Below are positions 59,350 to 64,000 of a DNA stretch of 64,000 nucleotides, one piece after another (the stretch's first letter is position 1; every line of letters begins with the position of its first letter). A program made the position numbers and the translations under genes. The notes under the pieces were generated by a model. It was not told the DNA's origin and ran no database searches. It worked only from the letters and a program-made list of their open reading frames with translations. Source of the DNA: Subtercola boreus (GTDB taxonomy: Bacteria; Actinomycetota; Actinomycetes; Actinomycetales; Microbacteriaceae); assembly GCF_003399645.1 (NCBI RefSeq), contig NZ_NBXD01000014.1:248001-312000 (forward strand). Direction: 5' to 3'.

Positions 59350-60153
59350 TCAGGGGCGGAGGCGCAGCTCCCAGAGGGCGACCGCGGTCGCCGAGGCCAC
59401 GTTCAGCGAGTCGACCCCGTGCAGCATCGGGATCGTGACCACCGTGTCGGCGGCCGAGAGTGCCGCGCGCGAGAGTCCGTCGCCCTCCGTGCCGAGCAGC
59501 AGCGCGACACGCTCCGGCGGGTCGGCGGCGAACGCGTCGAGCGTCACCGCGTCGTCGCTCAGCGCCAGCGCCGCCACGTGGAACCCCGCTGCACGAAGCA
59601 GTGGTCCCGCGACATCCCATTCGGGCAGTCGTGTCCACGGCACCTGCAGCACCGTTCCCATCGACACCCGCACGCTCCGCCGGTAGAGCGGGTCGGCCGA
59701 GCGCGGAGTGATGAGAACGGCGTCCGCCCCCAGCCCCGCCACCGAGCGGAAGATGGCGCCGACGTTCGTGTGGTCGACGATGTCCTCGAGAATCACGACC
59801 CGCCGGGCATCCTGCAGCAGCGAGGCGACCGCGGGCAGCGGTGGCCGATGCATCGACGCCAGTGCGCCCCGGTGCAGGTTGAACCCCGTCAGGCTCTCGA
59901 GCAGCGCCGACGACCCGACGTAGATCGGCACCGAGGGCGCCACCAGGCTCTGGATGCCCGCCACCCACTTCTGCTCGCACAGCACCGACCGCGGCTGGTG
60001 CCCCGCAGCCAGTGCGCGCGCGATGACCTTCGAGGACTCGGCGATGTACAGCCCACCCGCCGGCTCGCTCACCCGCCGGAGCGCCACATCGGTGAGGTCG
60101 CGGTAGTCCGCGAGCCCGGGGTCGGTCAGATCGTCGAGCGGAATGAGGGGCAC
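59350..60153 (-). CDS. TrmH/SpoU-family RNA 2'-O-methyltransferase
   Basis: 267 residues from the GTG at 60153; a much longer upstream frame covers the opposite-strand sirtuin and is rejected. The N-terminal substrate-binding domain precedes the SPOUT trefoil-knot: VVILEDIVDHTNVGAIFRSVAGLGADAVL, RVALLLGTEGDGLSRAAL and VVTIPMLHGVDSLNVASATAVALWEL. It methylates rRNA or tRNA; the target base is unknown. Divergent from the sirtuin gene across 81 bp. Confidence 0.88.
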   Translation of the reverse strand: MPLIPLDDLTDPGLADYRDLTDVALRRVSEPAGGLYIAESSKVIARALAAGHQPRSVLCEQKWVAGIQSLVAPSVPIYVGSSALLESLTGFNLHRGALASMHRPPLPAVASLLQDARRVVILEDIVDHTNVGAIFRSVAGLGADAVLITPRSADPLYRRSVRVSMGTVLQVPWTRLPEWDVAGPLLRAAGFHVAALALSDDAVTLDAFAADPPERVALLLGTEGDGLSRAALSAADTVVTIPMLHGVDSLNVASATAVALWELRLRP

Positions 60154-60234
60154 AGAACCCCACTCTGCCAGCCGCGCGAAACATTCACGAAAACTGGAGC
60201 TTCTAGACTGGGGAACGAGGCGAGGAGGTGTGGC

Positions 60235-61083
60235 ATGGCCCTGATGGAATCCGAGCGGGGTGGCACCGGCATCCTGAACCTCGATGAGGTCGTCGATGTT
60301 CTGCGCGGCAAGCGCACCGTCGTGCTCACCGGAGCGGGGCTGAGCACCGATTCGGGTATACCCGACTACCGCGGCGAGGGTGCGCCCAAACGCAACCCGA
60401 TGACCTTCGACCAGTTCCTCGGCAACGCCGACTACCGCAAGCGCTACTGGGCCGGCAGCCATCTCGGTTGGAAGCTCTTCGACGCCGCCCGCCCCAACAC
60501 CGGGCACGCGGTGCTCGCCGATCTCGAGAAGCGCGGATTCGTTTCGGGCATCGTCACGCAGAACGTCGACGGGCTGCACGTGCGCGCCGGTTCCACCCAC
60601 GTCGTCGACCTGCACGGCTCGGTCGACAGGGTGCGCTGCCTCACCTGCGGCCAGATGTTCGCCCGGGTCAGCGTGGCCGACACGATCGACAGAGCGAACC
60701 CCTGGATCACCCGGCCCGACGCCGTCACGATCAACCCCGACGGCGACGCCGAAGTCAGTGACTGGGCCGACTTCGAGGTTCCCGTCTGCACCGTCTGCGG
60801 CGGCATCCTGAAGCCCGACGTCGTGTTCTTCGGCGAGTACATCCCGAAGGAGCGCTTCAGCGAGGCGACCGCTCTGGTGCGCGCATCCGAGGCCCTCATC
60901 ATCGCCGGGTCGTCCCTCGTGGTGAATTCGGGCATCCGGCTGCTCGAGCAGGCCCGGCGCCGGCGCCTGCCGATCGTGATCATCAATCGCGGGGTCACCA
61001 AGGGTGATTCGCGCGCAACTGTTAAGCTCGACGCAGGTACCTCCGAGACTCTGACGGCGCTGGCCGCCCGACTCGTTTCGTAG
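60235..61083 (+). CDS. SIR2-family NAD-dependent deacylase (sirtuin)
   Basis: 282 residues from the ATG at 60235 (GAGGAGG upstream). NAD motif VVLTGAGLSTDSGIPDYRG, catalytic TQNVDGLHVRAGS and LHGS with His, and two zinc Cys pairs (CLTCGQ, CTVCGG). FFGEYIPKERFSEA and GSSLVVNSG complete the fold. It removes acyl groups from Lys using NAD. The close adjacency to the methyltransferase is a divergent pair. Confidence 0.93.
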   Translation: MALMESERGGTGILNLDEVVDVLRGKRTVVLTGAGLSTDSGIPDYRGEGAPKRNPMTFDQFLGNADYRKRYWAGSHLGWKLFDAARPNTGHAVLADLEKRGFVSGIVTQNVDGLHVRAGSTHVVDLHGSVDRVRCLTCGQMFARVSVADTIDRANPWITRPDAVTINPDGDAEVSDWADFEVPVCTVCGGILKPDVVFFGEYIPKERFSEATALVRASEALIIAGSSLVVNSGIRLLEQARRRRLPIVIINRGVTKGDSRATVKLDAGTSETLTALAARLVS

Positions 61084-61186
61084 GCGCCCGCCCGCCGCAT
61101 CCGGCGGCCCACGCGTCACCTCTGTGTCAGGGTCGTCGCCAGGCTCCGGATGCTCTGCCGACGCACGCCGAAGGAATCCGTTCGAC

Positions 61187-61792
61187 ATGACCCACCTCGC
61201 GCTCGTCCGGCACGGCCAGACCGACTGGAATCTCGCCAAACGCATTCAGGGCAGCACCGACATCCCTCTCAACGACACCGGCCGTGCCGAAGCACGCGCC
61301 ACGGCGGCTGAGCTCGTCGGCCATCACTTCGATGCGGTTTTGACCAGTCCGCTGGGCCGGGCCCGCGAGACCGCCGGCATCATCGCCGCGGCGCTCGACC
61401 TGCCCGGGCCGATCGCCGTCGCCGGTCTCGTCGAGCGCAACTACGGTGAGGCCGAGGGGCTCGACTATGAGGAGTTGCATTCGCGATTTCCCGAACACAC
61501 GCTGGTTCCCGGCCGGGAGAGCCACCGCCAGGTACAGGAGCGCGTGCACGCGGCGCTGATCGAGGTTGCCGAGCGGCGTCCGGGCCAGTCGCTCGTCGTG
61601 GTCTGCCACGGCGGGGTCATTTCGTCGCTGGTGCGCTTTGCGACAGACGGTGCCAGGCCGCGTTCCGACGAGCGCATCCCGAACGGATCAGTGCACTGGT
61701 TCGGCTACGCCGACGGCGAGTTGACCCTCGACCGCTTCAACGGCGAGCCGGTGACGCAGCTAGCTCTTCAAGTAACGCCAGAAGCGCAGTAG
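61187..61792 (+). CDS. Histidine phosphatase family protein (phosphoglycerate-mutase-like)
   Basis: 201 residues from the ATG at 61187, with AAGGA upstream. LALVRHGQTDWNLAKRIQGSTDIPL holds the catalytic RHG, and VVVCHGGVISSLVRF the second His. AVLTSPLGRARETAGI and ERNYGEAEGLDYEE complete the family. It is a phosphatase or mutase with unknown substrate. The 3' end overlaps the convergent glycosyltransferase by 56 nt. Confidence 0.88.
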   Translation: MTHLALVRHGQTDWNLAKRIQGSTDIPLNDTGRAEARATAAELVGHHFDAVLTSPLGRARETAGIIAAALDLPGPIAVAGLVERNYGEAEGLDYEELHSRFPEHTLVPGRESHRQVQERVHAALIEVAERRPGQSLVVVCHGGVISSLVRFATDGARPRSDERIPNGSVHWFGYADGELTLDRFNGEPVTQLALQVTPEAQ

Positions 61793-62852
61793 CAGACGAC
61801 TCCCAGCTGAAGGTCTCGGCGCGCTCCTTCGACGCGAGTGAGCGACGGAACCACTCCTTCGGGTCTTCGAGCTTCCGCACCGCTCCGGCGAACGCTGCGG
61901 GGCTCTGGGCTTCGAAGTAGAGCGCGGCGTCTCCCCCGATCTCGCGGAACACCGGGATGTCGCTGACGACCACCGGGGTGCTGCGGCCCATCGATTCCAC
62001 GAGCGGGATGCCGAACCCCTCCTCGAGCGACGCGGAGACCAGCGCCGTGGCGCCGTCGATCGCGGCGAGGTACTCGGCGTCGGAGGCGCCGTCGTGGAAG
62101 GTGAGCCGGGCATCCGGAGCCAGCGCCTGCAGCCGTTCGCGGTCCGCGGGTCGTACACCGCTCATCAGGTGCAGAGTGTAGCCGGGCAGCAGCGCCATGG
62201 CCCGCACCAGCGTCTCGACGTTCTTGTACGGCATGAACGAGCCCATGTACACGAGCGACCGGGCGGCGGCGCGAGCGACCGGACCGTTCGTCTCGCCGGT
62301 GGGAACGCTCGCCCGGACCGCACTGTCGGTGTCGAGCGTGTCGGCGGCGTTGCTCACGACGACGATCGGCTTCGAGGTGAGGTGGTGCTGCTCGACCAGC
62401 GCCCGGGTGGTGTGCGAGACGGTGACGACCGCATCGGCGCGGTTCAGCAGCAGACGCTGCGGCCACCAGGAGAGGTGGTAGAGCCGCCACAGCAGGCGGA
62501 GGGGCGGCGCGAACTCCCGGGGCGGGGTGGGGTTCGAGTAGTAGATGAGGTCGTGCACTGTGAGGGCGAGGGGATACCTGCGACCCATCGTGCCCATGGT
62601 CTGCATCGGGGTGAAGACCACGTCGGGTTCGAGCTTGTTCACCTGGCGGGCGACGAAGAGCTCCAGCGGGCTCGTCGGGCTGCTGGCCATCGCGTACGGA
62701 AGGTCGGGCAGCAGTTCGAGCTGGCGCTTGTCGCTGATCAGCATGGTGACGGGATGCAGGTGCGCGAGCGCTGTCACGAGGCCGGCGGTGTAGCGGCTGA
62801 TGCCGTCGTGCCGCCCGATGCGGGTGTAGCGGCAGTCGAAGACGATCTTCAC
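61737..62852 (-). CDS. Family 4 glycosyltransferase
   Basis: 371 residues from the GTG at 62852, which overlaps the alpha/beta hydrolase stop as GTGA. GT4: VKIVFDCRYTRIGRHDGISRYTAGLVTAL, ALTVHDLIYYSNPTPP, SLVYMGSFMPYKNVETLVRAM, TALVSASLEEGFGIPLVESMGRSTPVVVSDIPVFREIGGDAALYF (E-x7-E at the donor site). It is outside the EPS cluster and paired with an alpha/beta hydrolase. The sugar and target are unknown. Confidence 0.88.
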   Translation of the reverse strand: MKIVFDCRYTRIGRHDGISRYTAGLVTALAHLHPVTMLISDKRQLELLPDLPYAMASSPTSPLELFVARQVNKLEPDVVFTPMQTMGTMGRRYPLALTVHDLIYYSNPTPPREFAPPLRLLWRLYHLSWWPQRLLLNRADAVVTVSHTTRALVEQHHLTSKPIVVVSNAADTLDTDSAVRASVPTGETNGPVARAAARSLVYMGSFMPYKNVETLVRAMALLPGYTLHLMSGVRPADRERLQALAPDARLTFHDGASDAEYLAAIDGATALVSASLEEGFGIPLVESMGRSTPVVVSDIPVFREIGGDAALYFEAQSPAAFAGAVRKLEDPKEWFRRSLASKERAETFSWESSATALLALLEELAASPARR

Positions 62853-63877
62853 GGGCGCGGCTCCGGGTCGGCCTGGTGTGCAGACGGGTCGGGATGCCCG
62901 GCAGCGGGGTTTGCCGACGGCTCGGGATGCCCGCCCGGCCTCGGCTCGGCCAGGAACGCCTCGATCGCGTCGGCCGCCTCCCGCGGCATCTCGTAGTGCA
63001 CGAGGTGCCCTACCCCTTCGAGCACGACGAGCCGGGCATCCGGAATCGCCTTCACCAGCGTCAGCTGCGCTGCCACCGGAGTGATGTCGTCGCTGTCGGA
63101 GGCGATCAGCAGCGTCGGCGGCGCGATGCGGGCCGCGTACTCGGAGACGTCGTTGCTCACCGAGGCCTCGAACGCATCGAGTACGACGCTGCGGTTCGAG
63201 AAGGCACCGAAGAACTGGTCGTGCTGATCGTGGATCCAGCGCCGGAGCGCCCGGTCTTTCGTCTTCGCCATCGTCACACTCATGATGCGGGTCACGGCAC
63301 CGAGTCGCAGCCACGCGAAACCGGGCCGCTCGGGCAGCCACGCGCCCACCCGGTAGTAGAACACGGCGAGGCGGGTCAGGATGCCGCGGGGACCACTGAG
63401 CGCGGGAGCCGCGATCGGGTTCACCAGCACGACGTCGTCGGCCCGGAGCCCCTCGGCGAGGGCGGCTGCGACGATGATCGAGCCGAAGGAGTGGCCGAGG
63501 ATGACGAGGCGCGGTTTCGCACCCCGGGGCTGCGCGCTCTCATCGCGCGCGCTGTCTTCGGCGCTCCCAGCGCTCGTCGGCAGCTTCCCGACCAGTTCCC
63601 GGAGCCACGCCGAGTACCCGTGGATGTCGTGGTCGACCCCGAGAGGCGTCGAGACCCCGAAACCCGGGAGGTCGGCGACGATGGTGCGGTACGCCGGCAG
63701 CTGGGCGACGATCGGCTCGAGACCATGATGGTCGCCGCGAAAACCGTGCACCATCACGATGGTGGTCGCGGCGTCGGGCGGTCCGTAGATCCAGAGCTCG
63801 GTGGTGCCACCCAGCACGGCGACGCTCTCACGGGTCAGGGGCAGCTCGGCGAGTTGGCGCGCGTACGGTTCGATCAT
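62849..63877 (-). CDS. Alpha/beta-fold hydrolase
   Basis: 342 residues. The fold shows VMVHGFRGDHHGLEPIVAQL, VADLPGFGVST, LVILGHSFGSIIVAAAL with nucleophile Ser in GHSFG, Asp in LIASDSDDITPV and His in GVGHLVHYE. It is an esterase/lipase-like enzyme, substrate unknown. The C-terminal ~30 residues are Pro/His-rich (HPEPSANPAAGHPDPSAHQ) with a repeated motif. It is translationally coupled to the glycosyltransferase gene by GTGA. Confidence 0.85.
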   Translation of the reverse strand: MIEPYARQLAELPLTRESVAVLGGTTELWIYGPPDAATTIVMVHGFRGDHHGLEPIVAQLPAYRTIVADLPGFGVSTPLGVDHDIHGYSAWLRELVGKLPTSAGSAEDSARDESAQPRGAKPRLVILGHSFGSIIVAAALAEGLRADDVVLVNPIAAPALSGPRGILTRLAVFYYRVGAWLPERPGFAWLRLGAVTRIMSVTMAKTKDRALRRWIHDQHDQFFGAFSNRSVVLDAFEASVSNDVSEYAARIAPPTLLIASDSDDITPVAAQLTLVKAIPDARLVVLEGVGHLVHYEMPREAADAIEAFLAEPRPGGHPEPSANPAAGHPDPSAHQADPEPRP

Positions 63878-63918
63878 CCCTCCGAGTGTAGGGCGGGCAT
63901 CCTGCGCCTGCCGCGCGG

Positions 63919-64000
63919 CGTGCCGGGTGTGCCGGTGCCGGGGCCGTTCGGGCCGGGCGGGTGTGGCGGTGCCGGTGCCGGTGCCGTGTCGGCGTGCCGG
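63919..64000. repeat. GTGCCG-type low-complexity run at the right edge
   Basis: GTGCCG and close variants recur about nine times over ~80 nt upstream of the alpha/beta hydrolase start. No gene is supportable in the last ~120 bp. It could be part of a Gly/Ala-Val/Arg-rich gene that continues beyond the window or a simple repeat. Confidence 0.4.

Noticed and set aside
60154-61245. Upstream extension of the TrmH-family frame on the minus strand
   Set aside because: It covers the sirtuin gene on the opposite strand and its translation is low-complexity; the GTG at 60153 gives the right family length.
63919-64000. CRISPR-like or coding interpretation of the GTGCCG run
   Set aside because: Units are 6 nt with no unique spacers, and no supportable frame can be assigned before the window ends.

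Overview
The window is high-GC DNA with the gene content of an actinobacterium, most likely a Microbacteriaceae-type organism (inference). It encodes RbpA, the WYL regulators PafB and PafC, the mycothiol ligase MshC, an Lnt next to rbpA, a Ddn-type deazaflavin-dependent reductase and a HelY-type helicase, and it uses many GTG starts and stop/start overlaps. No phage, plasmid, insertion sequence or CRISPR array is visible.

Layout. (1) 1-8300: metabolic and transport genes: a partial VOC protein, an AI-2E-type permease, a choloylglycine-hydrolase-family Ntn hydrolase, an MFS exporter, an MhuD-like haem-degrading monooxygenase, a lipoprotein, a truncated sensor-kinase N-terminus and an amylosucrase-type GH13 enzyme. 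A lower-GC stretch at about 4.07-4.9 kb and decayed fragments near 8.0-8.3 kb (including a vapC remnant) interrupt it. (2) 8307-31441: a 23-kb exopolysaccharide locus. Nine tightly overlapping minus-strand genes (wcaJ-like initiating transferase, NeuD-like acyltransferase, DUF1972 glycosyltransferase, CDP-alcohol phosphatidyltransferase, GT4, Wzz/BY-kinase-like protein, GT4, Wzx-like flippase, GT) face a Wzy-like polymerase, a membrane-anchored DUF4352-like protein, a 1576-aa LamG/PKD surface protein and more glycosyltransferases. A TagD-like cytidylyltransferase and a secreted beta-helix protein lie at the left edge. (3) 32-36.8 kb: HdeD-like membrane protein, Nudix hydrolase, an atypical SDR, an NfeD/SPFH pair with a glycerophosphodiesterase, and rbpA. 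(4) 36.8-50.7 kb: a conserved actinobacterial block (lnt, helY, tatC, tatA, pafC, pafB, FKBP, trmI, HAD, PAC2, mshC, uppP). The Pup-proteasome genes that lie between trmI and pafB in mycobacteria are absent from that position. (5) 50.7-64 kb: M20 peptidase, tRNA-Leu(GAG), cold-shock protein, Ddn-like reductase, alcohol dehydrogenase, aldo/keto reductase, helicase, AlkA-like glycosylase, SGNH hydrolase, TrmH-family methyltransferase, sirtuin, histidine phosphatase, a glycosyltransferase and an alpha/beta hydrolase.

How the parts could work together: the EPS locus has a Wzx/Wzy-type assembly line plus two enzymes of CDP-alcohol chemistry, so the polymer may carry a phospho-alcohol substituent or be teichoic-acid-like. 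The secreted beta-helix and LamG/PKD proteins could modify or bind the polymer outside the cell. Several perfect inverted repeats sit at its regulatory boundaries. The function of the locus is inferred from families and gene order only.
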